Shown piece after piece: positions 31,706 to 43,662 of a DNA stretch of 64,000 nt. Within the stretch, counting starts at the first letter, position 1. Every line of letters begins with the position of its first letter. The notes beneath the pieces are model-generated. The model searched no databases, had not been told where the DNA came from, and was given only the letters and a program-made list of their open reading frames with translations. Position numbers and translations under genes: made by a program. The DNA is from Bremia lactucae (lineage: Eukaryota > Oomycota > Peronosporomycetes > Peronosporales > Peronosporaceae): positions 408,856-472,855 of the forward strand of contig NC_090611.1 of NCBI RefSeq assembly GCF_004359215.1, given 5' to 3'.

Positions 31706-34700
31706 TTATCCCACCTTGTTTGGGTTGGCATGAGGTCCTTTAAGCAGTGCTGGCGCATGCGGGGGCACAAGTAAACGACGAAGGTCTTCGGACGTGGCCT
31801 GAGTAGTGTCCCCATGGGTTTCCCATACCCGCGACGCGATCAGCAGACTGGAAATCGCGCCACCACTACCTGGATTGGACGACAGTACCGAAAGAAATCG
31901 CGCTGCATATTGTTTGGTTGCCGTGCTCTCCCCCACCTTCGACTTTGGCACGAGTGTGGAGAGCAAATTTAGCAGCGCTGATGCGAGCTGTGAACTAACT
32001 GCAGCCTTAGCAAATTCGGTGGCAGCCTGTGTGTGTCGCTTAAGAGGAATCATATGCAAGCATAGCAGCAGCTGCATTTCTGTTGAATCGCCAAGCCACA
32101 CGTGCGGCAGCAAATTTGATAGACTAGCAGGGTCCATTCCCTTAACGAGATTGTCGATACACGCTGGAATGAGGCACAGATTTCCAAGTAGCTGCAATGT
32201 CACACGAGCCAGCTGGCCTTCAATCGAAGCTTCCGTACGAGCCAAATTTTTGTAAACGACCTGAAATGCACTTCTAATAAACGGAGGCACAGACGTCGCG
32301 AGCGGTTCAATGCATTTACCACTGAACGAAAGGATGTGCACACACTCCATGCAACGAACTAACAAAAGTGGCGAATTCGCAAACGAAAATCCTTGAGGCT
32401 GCGTCTCGCTATCTAGTACAAACAATAATGTCACCAATCCATCTGCTTGCACAAGCTGTCCATCCATGTCCGGTGTATACTGTAATAAGTTTCGAATAGC
32501 CGTTGCAATAGGTAGTAAACGTTGAAATAACACGCTATCCAGTGCTTGGGGCTGTGCACGAACGCTCGATAAGTCGTACGATAGCGCTGCCAGGAGACCA
32601 TGCATCACATGTCCACTAATTGAGCGTTTTTCTAATATGGCAGCGGCAGCAGCAGCGGCTTGAATCTGTTTTTTTGTAGCCGGTTTGGATTGAAACAATT
32701 CCGCACGATTACCATAGCTGTTCACCGTTCCAGCAATTTGAGCAAGAATGCCATTCTTTGGATTCTCGTTGAAAAAATTGACATAAATGCCCGCGACACA
32801 CAATTCTTTCTCTTGTGCCGCATATATAAACTTGGGCGGCAATTCGAATACCTTATGCAAATCAACGTCATTTTGATCCAGCTTTGTGTGAAAGTCGATT
32901 GCGCGATGAGCAAGATTTATCAATTCCTTCCGCATGCGCTTAGTCCACATAACGTGCGGCTCGCGAACTTCAGTCGCTAGTACGTCCAACATTGATATCG
33001 GACCCGATCGTCTCAAGATATCGATAAGGGGTCGCGTAAAGACCTGTTCTATTGTGGCTTGCATTCGCTTTACAAATACAGCAATCGTCTCCTCTCTAGC
33101 ATTGGCTTCGAGAATCCGGTTCAGTGCTTTAGCTGCGCCAATGCTAATGCGCTGCAAGTCGTTGTCGCTTTTATCATTATTAAGTTGGTATTGAAACACT
33201 AATAGCGACAAATACCACAAAATTCCGTGCTCAGCTAGTTGTAATAACAAAATTTCAGCCATTTCTCCACAACTTCCAGCCATTTCGTACACAATTTGGA
33301 GAGACAAATCTGTAGCCAAGCGATCCCCTTTTTCCAAGAGAAAACACGTTAAGCAAGGCAACAAGTCGATAGACTGTGCCGCTGCAGACACACGTCCATT
33401 GGGCTGAATAAAAACGTGTACGAGAGCTTCTAACACCCAATGAGTCGTCACATTCGGCGTGCATCCATCAACAGTTTTAAATGTCTCCTGATTATAATGA
33501 AGAAGCTGAAGCGAATTACAAAGTACTCGGAGTCCTAGACCCGAGCTACACTTGTAAGCATTTTCATCTGATATTCCAACGGCCAAATTTATTACACGAA
33601 TCACACTTTCAAAAGCTCTCACAAAGGTAATTTTTGACACAATGGCGTTTGACACATCATACAGTGTCTTGGTCGATCCAACACGCTTGTCGCTTAGCTT
33701 TGTAATACACCGCTCCAGAGCTTCCAGATAATATGAAAAGTCTTGCAGGTTGGTGACGTTCGGAGAGTCAGGAAAACGTCGTATGAGCAACGCGGTGGCA
33801 TCAAGCAACTCTACTGCATCAGACACTGATAAAAGCTTCGTAGATTGATCCTCAGTGGCCATTGCCCCACAAGTTGTCAACTGCAGTTCCGGGTGCACCC
33901 ATCGGCGAATTGAATCTACTAAGGAATGCAAAAAGGCTGCTTCGTTGTTAATTGGCCAACCAGGAAAATTCTTTTCATCAAGTAAATTATGGAGGTAATA
34001 TTGGTAACATTGTAGGGCGTGGACTTCTTTCGGGTATTGAATTCTTGGAACACAAGCCTTGTGTTCAGTGCCCTCGTTTTCCGAAATGTAGAAAACGCCA
34101 TTGTCATCAGTATGATGCTCCATAAACTTTTCAATGTATGATACCATTTGCTTGTGCATATTAGCGTTCCAAACTACTTCAGGGTTATTCGCGTCCGAGA
34201 ATAGGGCAGTTGCAAATCGGCGCGACCCATGGCGCAAGAGTTGGGCAACCATTGAAACTGGAAGCAATCGCACCAACCAACTTCTCAAGCAGATCCGTGT
34301 TAAGGGATCAGGAGAAATGACGCCCTTTTTGTTCAGTTTCTTTTGCTTGTCATCATTAAAATTCGTAAATTCGAGACCAGATTGTCGTAGATGTATGTGA
34401 GATATCAAGCGAGCTGCGACTGACATTTCTTCCACATCCTGCGAAAAGCGGAGCAAGTAATAAAATATTCCCGAAGCGTGCAGATTCGGGATTACTGCCT
34501 CATTATGCCGAACAAGGAGCCGAATCAAGCCAAGGCACTTTTTAAAAACGATTCGGTTCGGACAATCTAGCAATCCTACCAAGAATCGTAAAGTCCGATC
34601 TTTACATAGTCGACGCTTAATTCGGCTTATAGGACTGACTCCTGACCCTTCGAAATGCGTAAGTCGTCCGTACTTCGGAAAGTAAATATCCTGATGCATC

Positions 34701-37700
34701 TGCGCTTCATCTTCCGCGGTATGACAGTCGATAAGACGACTAAGCACACTCAAGCAGGTCTGTACAATCATCGAACCACTCATGGCGCCACAATGTTCTG
34801 CTACAACGGTCACACGACGAGGCTCCTCCTCATGCACACTTTCATCGTCGCGATGCGCGTAGGTTTGTGAAACTGAGTGACTCGAAACTATCGAGCTTTC
34901 CGCTCCAGACTCTTCCAAAGCATCTATCGTGAGCTTTGCGATATCCGTTTCGGCCTCATAATCCTCTTCTTCTTCGTCAAAATTTCCGCTATCATCAATA
35001 GACTCGTCATCTTCCCCGACGTCGCCAGTCTCTTCTTCCGATGCGTCCAACTCAGCTTGAACGTCAGCTGCGGGTTCCACAATGTATTCTTTCTCTGAAT
35101 CATAAGGTCCTTGTTTGACGACCAGCGGTTTTACTTCACGCAGCAAATCTAAAACCATCGTGACATTTTCATCTTCACGTAAAAATCGCGACACGTTCAC
35201 AGCACTTGAAAGGACACGATCCAGAAAAAGCATAATATTGCCACGCACAATTAGCGGCCAACGGCGGTCTTCACCATCTCGGCTTACAATCATGCTCACA
35301 CGTAAAAAGTGATTTAGGAAAACAAGTGATCCTAGCTCATTAAAGTGGCGCTCGTAAATCTGTATCATCACTTTTAATACTAGCAAACGAATATCAGACT
35401 GGTCAACGTCATCAAGCGATTCCGCTGATGACCGTCCACCGCTTCGAATATTTTTATTTGAACTGCCGCGATCTTCCGCTAAAAGGCGGTAATATAATAG
35501 TGTCATAAATTTATTTGCACCTTCGATGTCTTCCACTAGCACACCTCGGTCGTCCAACATGTTAGCTAGATAATACGGGCCAACCTTCACCTCGTTCTCA
35601 AAACATTCATAGTCGATACGAAATTCATTGCAGTTCCAAGCAATAAACCACCGTGGCAAATGCTTCGCGCTCTTTTTTTTCTTTTTTGTTAAAGCCGCAT
35701 TGCGTAATTTATCATGAGAGCTATCTCGATCTCCCTGTTTCGGCTCTAAGCTGTCACCAGGGAAAGGTACACTGTCCGCTCGAGAAACAAATCCATTCTC
35801 GTCCAGAGTATTTTCATCGCTGTCGTAATTGTCATCGTCTTGTCCAACATCACTTTCAAAATCATCCGACGTATCAAGATGAAGCAGGAATGATAGCGGC
35901 ATGAACCTAGCGAAACGATTCGATGAAGATAAATTTCCCTTCAATATTTCAAAAGCAAGTCGGCTGTCCGACCCATGGTGTAAAAAGTCAAAGAGGAATG
36001 GGGCAAAATTTGCATGCTTTAAATCGTGACGAAGCCTATTTGCGTGAAATGCATCCCACTCGGTCTCAGTATGGTCAGTTGCAAGCGGGTCTGTGTAGAG
36101 ATACGCCAGATACTTTAATCGGTACAGGTCTAACATGCTCATCTCTGTCTGTAGCTTGTGAGCCAGCTCTTCGACAGCTTTGGGTCCCCATACGAGCTCT
36201 TTAGTCGCATATGTTTTTCCAACTCGTTCAAAAAATTCGGGCAACAGTACCGTGTACTTTACATTTCGCGCCAACCTAGCGCGTGTATTAATCCCATTGC
36301 TCAATGTACTGCGCCCACTCACTATATCACGCCGACCCCCATTTTTATGCGAATTTCCATTGTTTTTAGCGAAGTACTCAGGATTAGCGGTAGGTAGGTG
36401 CCTTCCGTACTCGTCATACTCCAACAGACTGGCTTTTAAATCGTTTAGCAATGAGTGAGGGAAAATGTTCCGAATTACATAGGACGAACGCGGGTTTTCA
36501 TGAGTAAGAAGTGCCACTAACTGACACGAAATTCGACGCTGTGCCTTGTCGAGGGAGTATGTCGCCAAGTAAAGTTGCCATACGAGTGCTCCATGTTTTC
36601 GTGCAAAATCTTGAATCAGCTCGACAAGTTCGGTTGGCTGCTCTAGAATATGAACTTTCACTAAAATGGACGAGCATTTCGTAATCGAAAAACTTAGTGA
36701 TCGATTGAATAAAAACAAAGCATGGTGGCGAGAAAATTCTTCAACTCTCATTGCACGTAGTAAATCCCTTGCAACTCTTTCTGGTGTTGCTTTTTTCCCA
36801 CTCGATAGACAGACTTCAAGGGTCTGTAATACCATAACAAGGACAAGATAGTCCAACCCCAATTGAGAATACGCTAGCGCATTCGCCATACTACGTTCGG
36901 TGTTAGACAAAGCCGCCACGGACAAAAATTCCTGTGCGAATTCCGCCTTTGTCAATGAAGTGGAATACAGGGGTATGCGACCAACCCGATTCGACTTCGA
37001 CAAATCAAATGCGCGGGACACATACATTCTGCTATGATGCTTTGTAAAGATTGCTCGACGATTGGCTGTTTCAGACTTTAAACTCCGTGTATCCGAGTAA
37101 TTCACTACCATATACTTGATCACGCAAGCTGCTGCAAAGCTCACTTCTTCCATGGGAGAATGAAGCAGTTCCATGATCACCTCATTGCTCTTCTTGTATT
37201 GCGAGCTAGGAATTTCCTCAAAGACGCCCCGAGTACACAGGAGTCGCTGAACGGCTAATAAAAGTTCCACTTGAAATTCTGTCGTTGGAATTGGAGCATC
37301 AGTACTAGATGGGCTATTCAGTTGAGCCACTGAGTAATCCTTCAAATTTTCTAAAACCTTCATCAGGCTTGCAAATGCACGTCTGTCACGCTGACGTAAT
37401 CCTCCTAATGGAATGTTACGATTAAATTGAACTAAATGATGGTACACAATCGACATGCTCTCGGTTGTAACAAGATTCGGGACAAAGTTAAGATTGACCA
37501 GTTTGCGCAGCAAAATGTCCTCCCATTCCGGATGGACCTCTGTGCCCCATGTTCCTTCCTTGCAAGCAATTTTCGTCTCCTCTGTTGACCATGGCACGTG
37601 CAGTTTGTTCATGCGACACATTTCAATTACATTGCTAAGAAATAAACTTCGCGCTTCTTTTGGGCTAAGCAGTGATGCCGATCCGGCAATTTCCAACCAT

Positions 37701-39169
37701 TTCGGGTCGTCAATATCTCCAGCAATATTTCGAATTGACTGACGAAGTTCATGTTCATGCCGCGTCGACACTCGCTCCAGTCCAAGACTGACATTCTTGT
37801 CCCTCCTGCATACTCTTGAACTAAGACAAACGTATCGGCGCGTCAATCCGTGCTTCAGTTCTAAAGCAAGCTTTCCATTGAGACCTTCCGAAGAGGCATC
37901 ATCTTGAAATGAAGACACTGATGGATACACGACTACATTAAACATATCATTCAAAGAGTGACTCGCTAGCGTTTTTCTCGTCACAGGATCTCGCTCAATA
38001 ATTGCCAACGCAGTTAAACCTAACAAGCGCAGCTGCAGCTTGTCTTTTTGATTCTTGCTAATTTTAAACACTGGCATCTCAAACGTGACCGGTTGCGGGA
38101 TATCCCGCGTCGACGTGAGTGCATCAAATTCGCAAGAATCCGAAACTTCCTCCACAAGCAGTGACACACTGAGCCACGAGCGCAAATTATTGGCTATTGC
38201 CTGTATAAACGGCTCCCGACTATCACACCAATATCGATGAACTCTATTGTTTTCAAAGTAGAGAACCAATTCATTCGAGTTTGTATTCACACGCTGAATC
38301 TTGACGATATCAATCAATAAAATGGACGAGAGCGTTGTGCGTGACTGTAAATCCAGCCGATCTAAGCTTGCAGCTCTGACAGCTAGCAAAACATTTACCT
38401 TAACGGGGTGAATGGCAATGCTTCGCGTCGTACTAAGCTTCGTCATCGTAAATGTCTTTCCACAGAGTTGAAACAGACTGTCGAAGTACATACCGCTGCT
38501 AAGCAAATTTGAGCTGCTATTTCCGTTTCCTCCTGATACTCCTATGCTTGTGGCCCAATTATTATCACTAACACTAGCTCCTACGGCACTTAGTGCATCG
38601 GCAGTAGCAGCATCAATCTCGTCTTTTCGAAAAGAAGATGCCCGCTCTCTCAGCTGATAGTAGGCTGACAGAAGCTGCTGCCTGCATCTGCACGTGTATG
38701 TTTCTTTAAGACTTTTTCCAATAAAGATTGTAAACGCACGGTCAGCGTTGTGTCCACCACTGTCAGAAGCAATTGTAATTTCCTTGATGTTGTCGAAGGC
38801 ATAGCGCTCCTTAACTTCGTCAGAGTATGGATCTACGATGGTGAGGTGATTGCTACTGAGCACAAGTAGCCGCTTGACCGAGCGTAGGAACCCCACACGA
38901 GTAACAAAAAAACGCGCGGCATAAATTACACCAGCGTAGCGGTTTAAACGCGCTTCACAGCTCTCAAAGTCATCATCGTCTTCGTCCGCGTTACTTGGCA
39001 GCACATCGTAGAAGGAGCTGGCGCGCGGCTCCACTTCAAAACCCGTAGTCTCTTTTCCATGCGGCACGAAGCTCTCATCCAGAGATACGAGGTCGTGACC
39101 AGAAACCAGCGGGTACAACTTCTCTTTGAGTTGCTGGAGCTCCTCGTCGCCACCGCGAGGCAGCGCCAT
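31706..39169 (-). CDS. RME-8/DNAJC13/GRV2-like endosomal protein with degenerate J domain (2487 aa)
   Basis: One frame of 2487 codons from the ATG at 39169; the frame is open ten codons further up, from a TTG. The N-terminus has PH-like segments (LNRYAGVIYAARFFVTRVGFLRSVKRLLVLS). The rest is armadillo-like helical repeats with IWN-type blocks (NPEVVWNANM, PHVMWTKRMRKEL, FIAWNCNEFRIDYEC), as in RME-8. RME-8 acts on early endosomes with Hsc70 and retromer. At the J-domain position, after FPGWPINNEAAFLHSLVD, the text is LSVSDAVELL...IRRFPDSPN; HPD is replaced by FPD (Phe1799-Pro-Asp1801), so Hsc70 stimulation should be lost. An acidic stretch (DEEEEDYEAETD) lies mid-protein. Members elsewhere are 2200-2550 aa. 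Confidence 0.85.
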   Translation of the reverse strand: MALPRGGDEELQQLKEKLYPLVSGHDLVSLDESFVPHGKETTGFEVEPRASSFYDVLPSNADEDDDDFESCEARLNRYAGVIYAARFFVTRVGFLRSVKRLLVLSSNHLTIVDPYSDEVKERYAFDNIKEITIASDSGGHNADRAFTIFIGKSLKETYTCRCRQQLLSAYYQLRERASSFRKDEIDAATADALSAVGASVSDNNWATSIGVSGGNGNSSSNLLSSGMYFDSLFQLCGKTFTMTKLSTTRSIAIHPVKVNVLLAVRAASLDRLDLQSRTTLSSILLIDIVKIQRVNTNSNELVLYFENNRVHRYWCDSREPFIQAIANNLRSWLSVSLLVEEVSDSCEFDALTSTRDIPQPVTFEMPVFKISKNQKDKLQLRLLGLTALAIIERDPVTRKTLASHSLNDMFNVVVYPSVSSFQDDASSEGLNGKLALELKHGLTRRYVCLSSRVCRRDKNVSLGLERVSTRHEHELRQSIRNIAGDIDDPKWLEIAGSASLLSPKEARSLFLSNVIEMCRMNKLHVPWSTEETKIACKEGTWGTEVHPEWEDILLRKLVNLNFVPNLVTTESMSIVYHHLVQFNRNIPLGGLRQRDRRAFASLMKVLENLKDYSVAQLNSPSSTDAPIPTTEFQVELLLAVQRLLCTRGVFEEIPSSQYKKSNEVIMELLHSPMEEVSFAAACVIKYMVVNYSDTRSLKSETANRRAIFTKHHSRMYVSRAFDLSKSNRVGRIPLYSTSLTKAEFAQEFLSVAALSNTERSMANALAYSQLGLDYLVLVMVLQTLEVCLSSGKKATPERVARDLLRAMRVEEFSRHHALFLFNRSLSFSITKCSSILVKVHILEQPTELVELIQDFARKHGALVWQLYLATYSLDKAQRRISCQLVALLTHENPRSSYVIRNIFPHSLLNDLKASLLEYDEYGRHLPTANPEYFAKNNGNSHKNGGRRDIVSGRSTLSNGINTRARLARNVKYTVLLPEFFERVGKTYATKELVWGPKAVEELAHKLQTEMSMLDLYRLKYLAYLYTDPLATDHTETEWDAFHANRLRHDLKHANFAPFLFDFLHHGSDSRLAFEILKGNLSSSNRFARFMPLSFLLHLDTSDDFESDVGQDDDNYDSDENTLDENGFVSRADSVPFPGDSLEPKQGDRDSSHDKLRNAALTKKKKKSAKHLPRWFIAWNCNEFRIDYECFENEVKVGPYYLANMLDDRGVLVEDIEGANKFMTLLYYRLLAEDRGSSNKNIRSGGRSSAESLDDVDQSDIRLLVLKVMIQIYERHFNELGSLVFLNHFLRVSMIVSRDGEDRRWPLIVRGNIMLFLDRVLSSAVNVSRFLREDENVTMVLDLLREVKPLVVKQGPYDSEKEYIVEPAADVQAELDASEEETGDVGEDDESIDDSGNFDEEEEDYEAETDIAKLTIDALEESGAESSIVSSHSVSQTYAHRDDESVHEEEPRRVTVVAEHCGAMSGSMIVQTCLSVLSRLIDCHTAEDEAQMHQDIYFPKYGRLTHFEGSGVSPISRIKRRLCKDRTLRFLVGLLDCPNRIVFKKCLGLIRLLVRHNEAVIPNLHASGIFYYLLRFSQDVEEMSVAARLISHIHLRQSGLEFTNFNDDKQKKLNKKGVISPDPLTRICLRSWLVRLLPVSMVAQLLRHGSRRFATALFSDANNPEVVWNANMHKQMVSYIEKFMEHHTDDNGVFYISENEGTEHKACVPRIQYPKEVHALQCYQYYLHNLLDEKNFPGWPINNEAAFLHSLVDSIRRWVHPELQLTTCGAMATEDQSTKLLSVSDAVELLDATALLIRRFPDSPNVTNLQDFSYYLEALERCITKLSDKRVGSTKTLYDVSNAIVSKITFVRAFESVIRVINLAVGISDENAYKCSSGLGLRVLCNSLQLLHYNQETFKTVDGCTPNVTTHWVLEALVHVFIQPNGRVSAAAQSIDLLPCLTCFLLEKGDRLATDLSLQIVYEMAGSCGEMAEILLLQLAEHGILWYLSLLVFQYQLNNDKSDNDLQRISIGAAKALNRILEANAREETIAVFVKRMQATIEQVFTRPLIDILRRSGPISMLDVLATEVREPHVMWTKRMRKELINLAHRAIDFHTKLDQNDVDLHKVFELPPKFIYAAQEKELCVAGIYVNFFNENPKNGILAQIAGTVNSYGNRAELFQSKPATKKQIQAAAAAAAILEKRSISGHVMHGLLAALSYDLSSVRAQPQALDSVLFQRLLPIATAIRNLLQYTPDMDGQLVQADGLVTLLFVLDSETQPQGFSFANSPLLLVRCMECVHILSFSGKCIEPLATSVPPFIRSAFQVVYKNLARTEASIEGQLARVTLQLLGNLCLIPACIDNLVKGMDPASLSNLLPHVWLGDSTEMQLLLCLHMIPLKRHTQAATEFAKAAVSSQLASALLNLLSTLVPKSKVGESTATKQYAARFLSVLSSNPGSGGAISSLLIASRVWETHGDTTQATSEDLRRLLVPPHAPALLKGPHANPNKVG

Positions 39170-39898
39170 TTTAATGGGAAAAGACAACCTGATTATCAAT
39201 TAAATATTAGAAATCTGAGAATTCGGTGCAATTTAAAGGGAATCGAAAGGTAATTATACCGTATGAACGGTGACAAGGTTCTTTGAGATCGCTTACCGGA
39301 TTGGCCATATCTATTAGATACAAACGATTTACTACCAATCTGCTAGTAAGTATACCATCCATCCATTCCTACTTGAGCACGAAAGATCACATCATTCAAA
39401 CATTCACCCAAAAATCAGCACTTTGCCATTCCGTTGATCTATCTATCTTGCAGCTCCACAACTTTAAGCCAGTGACGATGTCGCACTAAACGGACCAATT
39501 CATGTCGATTGCAACTTTTTCGGGTACCAGCCGAGGCTTCAAAGTAAATAGCTTTTGTTTTATGGATGGCATTCCTTCCTGCATATTGATGTGGAGTTGG
39601 TGGCTATCTTGTGATGCCAAAAAACAAGCGTATGTCTGACCTAAATGAAGACAACCTTTGTACTGAAGTAATCACCACCTCAGTTAGGTTTATTATACAC
39701 ATGAATTAGATTTGAGTGATGATCCAATATCTGGTTACTGATCCTGCATTCATGTGAGCTGACGAAACACTCAACCTAAGACTACGATGATCTGACGAAT
39801 TTAAGCTAAATAAAACATATCAAATTCTTAGTAAATCTTTATACTTTATATTTTATTGATATTTTACGTACCATATTTTGCTATTTTAAAACGGGGCG
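39170..39898. other. Divergent intergenic region between RME-8 and P5A ATPase genes
   Basis: Holds the promoters of both genes. No open frame or repeat of note; the last 100 bases before the ATPase are very AT-rich. Confidence 0.5.
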
Positions 39899-42800
39899 AT
39901 GGTCGTGACAGTGGGCGTAACGGACCCGGAGCTCACGTCTGTCGTGCTGTATTCGACACTACCATGGCCAATGCGGCTTGATTTTCTGCCTTTTTTATTC
40001 TTCTATGTGACAGCCGTGTATTTAAATGTGTTTTGTCCTGAAGGCGATGTAATCTCATGGATCTTCGGAGCCTTGTGCGTTTTCTTGCACATGCTGGCGC
40101 TGCTCAGCGCCGAGTGGAGTGTAGATGTGCGATGTTGGATGACGTGTGCCCGGCTAAAGATCGTCGAACAGAATGAACATCGTAAGGTTTTGGCAAAGGT
40201 GAAGCCATCGCTTCCAATGCTGCCCAAACAGCTCTGCGACTGCCACGTGGTTTCAAAAGACACGATTACGAAAAATACAGGGCCGACAGTTTGGTTTTCA
40301 TTCCAAAACCTTAAGTTTTACCTGTTTGACGATATAGAAGCCATTAATTCCAGCGGTACGAGTCACTTTCGTCGTCTAGACTTCCCTGTTGATCGCTCTC
40401 TCGAGTCTTATCTTCAAAGTAATGGTATCAATTCCGATGAAGAGCTGCAACAGGCTAGAGATAGATGGGGCAGAAATGAGTTTGAACTATCTGTGCCGAA
40501 TTTTACTGATCTTTTAAAGGAACAGCTAGTAGCTCCATTTTTCGTCTTTCAAGTTTTTTGTATGCTGCTTTGGTGTCTTGACGAGTACATGTATTACTCG
40601 GTTATGACGCTATTCATGCTAATCATCTTTGAGTGTACCGTCGTGAAACAACGCCAGCAAAATGTAGACACACTTCTCCACATGCGGAATGCACCTCAAC
40701 CATGTCTGGTCTATCGACTTGGTCGCTGGACCCGGATCTTAAGCGATGACTTGGTTCCTGGTGATATTTGCTCGACATGCAATAATGAGGGCGCCACTCG
40801 CGTCCCATGCGACTTGCTGCTGTTGCGTGGGAACTGTATCGTTAATGAAGCAATGCTCTCCGGTGAGTCTATTCCATTGCGGAAAGAAAGTGTTGAAAAA
40901 TCGATTGTCGATGAGGTTTCAAAGCTGAAGGCACTTGAAGTGGACACTAGCTCAAGTATGCAACACAAACGACATGCATTGTATGGAGGTACAAAAATTC
41001 TTCAACATTCAGTAGCAGCCTCAAAAGATTTGCTGAAAATTTCTTCTCCACCTGATGGTGGTTGTATTGGATTCGTGCTCAAGACAGGCTTTGGTACAAC
41101 TCAAGGAAGTCTGATGCGCACAATTTTATATTCTTCGCAACGTGTGACTGCAAATAATTTGGAGGCAATGTGGTTCATTGTCTTGCTTCTAAATTTTGCT
41201 TTTGCTGCGGCCGCCTTTGTGCTTTCGCAGGGGATGAATGATCCAACTCGCGACCAATTCAAGCTGTTCCTTCACTGTATTATGATTATCACGTCGGTCG
41301 TGCCGCCGGAGCTTCCAATGGAGCTCTCATTGGCAGTGACGAATTCCTTAATAGCGCTGACGAATCATAGCATATTCTGCACAGAGCCATTCCGAATTCC
41401 ATCTGCTGGCCGCATCGATATCTGCTGCTTCGACAAGACGGGGACATTAACTAGCGACGAACTTAAGCTGCATGGAGTGGCAGGATTGGAAGTGTGTCTT
41501 GATGTTGTAAAAGATAGGAAAAAGAAATGCAGTGAGCTGGAAATCATTTGTTCGGAAAAGTTCCCTCTCGATACCGAGTTAGTACTCGCAGGATGCCAGT
41601 CGTTAGTATTATTTAATGGCCAAGTAGCGGGAGATCCATTGGAGCTGACTGCTATTCAAAAAATTAAATGGTGCTTGACCAGCCGTACAGGGGGAAGTGA
41701 ACGTCTTCCTAGTGTCCAACCATCGTACCTTTCGGTTCGCCGAGGTGAAATTCAAGCGGTTGATATTTTGCACAGCTTGCCATTTTCTTCTGAATTAAAA
41801 CGAATGAGCACCGTAGTGTGTGTGCGGAAATCTGACAATGATGAGAAAAGTGAGCAGCGCGTGCTCACAAAAGGCGCACCAGAGGTACTGGAGTTAATCT
41901 TCACGAATAAGCCGTCGTACTACCGCCGTGTGTACCGCTATTATGCATCGAAGGGATGTCGCGTCCTGGCTTTAGGGTTCCGTGTACTGTCTGAGGACAT
42001 TGCTCTCCCTGAGCTTCGTCGCAAGCCACGTGAGGAACTGGAAAAAGGGCTTACATTTGCAGGCTTTTTGATTCTTGATTGTCCGCTGAAGGAAGACACA
42101 AAACGAACTATTCAGGAGTTGGTGATTTCAAAGCATAAAGTTTGTATGATCACTGGCGACAATCCTCTTACAGCATGTGACGTTGCCAGGCAGGTCGGAA
42201 TCAATGCGGGGTACTCGAAGCAGCCATTAGTCTTATCGTCTGATGCAGAAAAAGGATATTTACAGTGGAATTCCATCGATGACAGCTCGTTAGATATTGA
42301 AAAAGAAATTTTACCTTTTAATGTCGAACAAGTGGAGAAAATGCAGGCTCGGTATGACCTATGTGTTACAGGAGAGGCTTTAGAAATGCTTCACAAGCAG
42401 CAGGAGAAGGAGCAAAATGACAATGTTGCTGCTTTGGAAAGATTCCTTTCCATTCTTGAAAAGATGTGCCTGTCCATCACAGTGTTTGCTCGAACGTCAC
42501 CCCAGCAAAAAGAGCACATTATCATGGCAATGAATCGACGCGGCAAGATTACAGCCATGTGTGGCGACGGTACTAATGATGTTGGTGCCTTAAAACAAGC
42601 TCATATTGGTATATCGATTTTGAATGCATCCAGCTCTGAGAATGCCTTTGAAGATCAAAATGCCGCACTAGGCGACAAGAATGCTGCAGTTCAAGGTAAT
42701 CTTCGTCGTCGGCGACAAGCTGGAAACCGGAGACGCTTAACGGAAGGTTTGCAGCAGTCAAACTCAGGTGACCAGGCTTCAATAGTACGATTAGGTGATG

Positions 42801-43662
42801 CTTCAATAGCCTCTCCCTTCACATCGAAAAGCTCGAGTATTCGCGTCGTAAAAAAGCTCATCCGTCAAGGGCGGTGTACACTGGTGACCACAATACAGAT
42901 GTACAAGATCTTGGGCATTAATTGCTTATTGACGGCATACTATCTAAGCTCTCTTTTTATATATGGCGTGAAGAGCGGTGATCAACAGCTCACCATTTCG
43001 GGGGTACGTGGATTTGTTTTTTCTTGGGGAATTGATGCAAAAGAAATGGTATTTACGCTGTTATGATAGTTATCGATTGCAATTTTCTTTTTGTTTCTAT
43101 CGAGAGCGAAACCCGCGCGGAAGCTTTCGCACCAGCGTCCGCCCTCTGGAGTCTTCTGCACCTCTGTGATGGTATCGATATTTGGCCAATTTGCTATTCA
43201 TCTAGCTTTTCTCGCGGCTGCACTTAATGTAGCAACACCGTTCATCGAACACGGAGACCCAGCGATGCATCCGGATGGAAAATTCACCCCCAACGTGGTC
43301 AATAGTATCATGTTCCTTATGTCATCGATCATGCAGGTGAATACCTTTGTGGCCAACTACCGTGGCCAACCTTTTATGGAAGGGTTTTGGGAAAACAAAC
43401 AGTTTAGTTACAGCGCGCTACTTAATTACGCCGTGCTAGCAATGATTATTGCAGAGGTCTTTACGCCATTAAATGCAATGTTAGAGCTGGTGACGTTGCC
43501 GAATCAAGAGGTAAGTGGTTGCACGTTGAGCTACGGAAACATGTTAATGGTTTTCTGCAATTGCAGACGAGATACAAGGTAGCGGCTCTTATGGCCGGTG
43601 ATACTCTCTTAGCTTTAGTCTTTGAGTCTGCCGTCCAGACGATAGTTTCTACGTCGGCTTAA
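39899..43662 (+). CDS. P5A-type ATPase (ATP13A1/Spf1 family), 1213 aa, three exons
   Basis: Exons 39899-43003, 43070-43510 and 43567-43662, with 66- and 56-base GT-AG introns. The exon 1 frame runs 63 bases into intron 1 before a stop, but splicing restores ISG-LSIAIFFLFLSRAKPARKLS. Signatures are VPPELPMELS from 468 in M4, typical of P5A; the phosphorylation motif DKTGT with Asp512; MITGDNP; and the hinge GDGTND with Asp890. NEAMLSGESIPLRKES is the TGES-type actuator loop. P5A ATPases of the ER remove misinserted or mislocalised transmembrane helices. The length fits the family (about 1150-1250 aa). An insert rich in Asn, Arg and Gln (residues 920-970) before M5 is long. Confidence 0.92.

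Noticed and set aside
32934..38240. Plus-strand frames of 60-150 codons within the RME-8-like gene
   Set aside because: Antisense shadows of a long, continuous coding frame.
39170..39199. N-terminal extension of the RME-8-like protein, and similar TTG-started extensions at 13378, 15021 and 45347
   Set aside because: These frames open at TTG, not ATG; nuclear genes here should start at the next ATG.
43004..43069. Frameshift in the P5A ATPase gene
   Set aside because: It is an ordinary 66-base GT-AG intron; splicing restores the conserved membrane helix.
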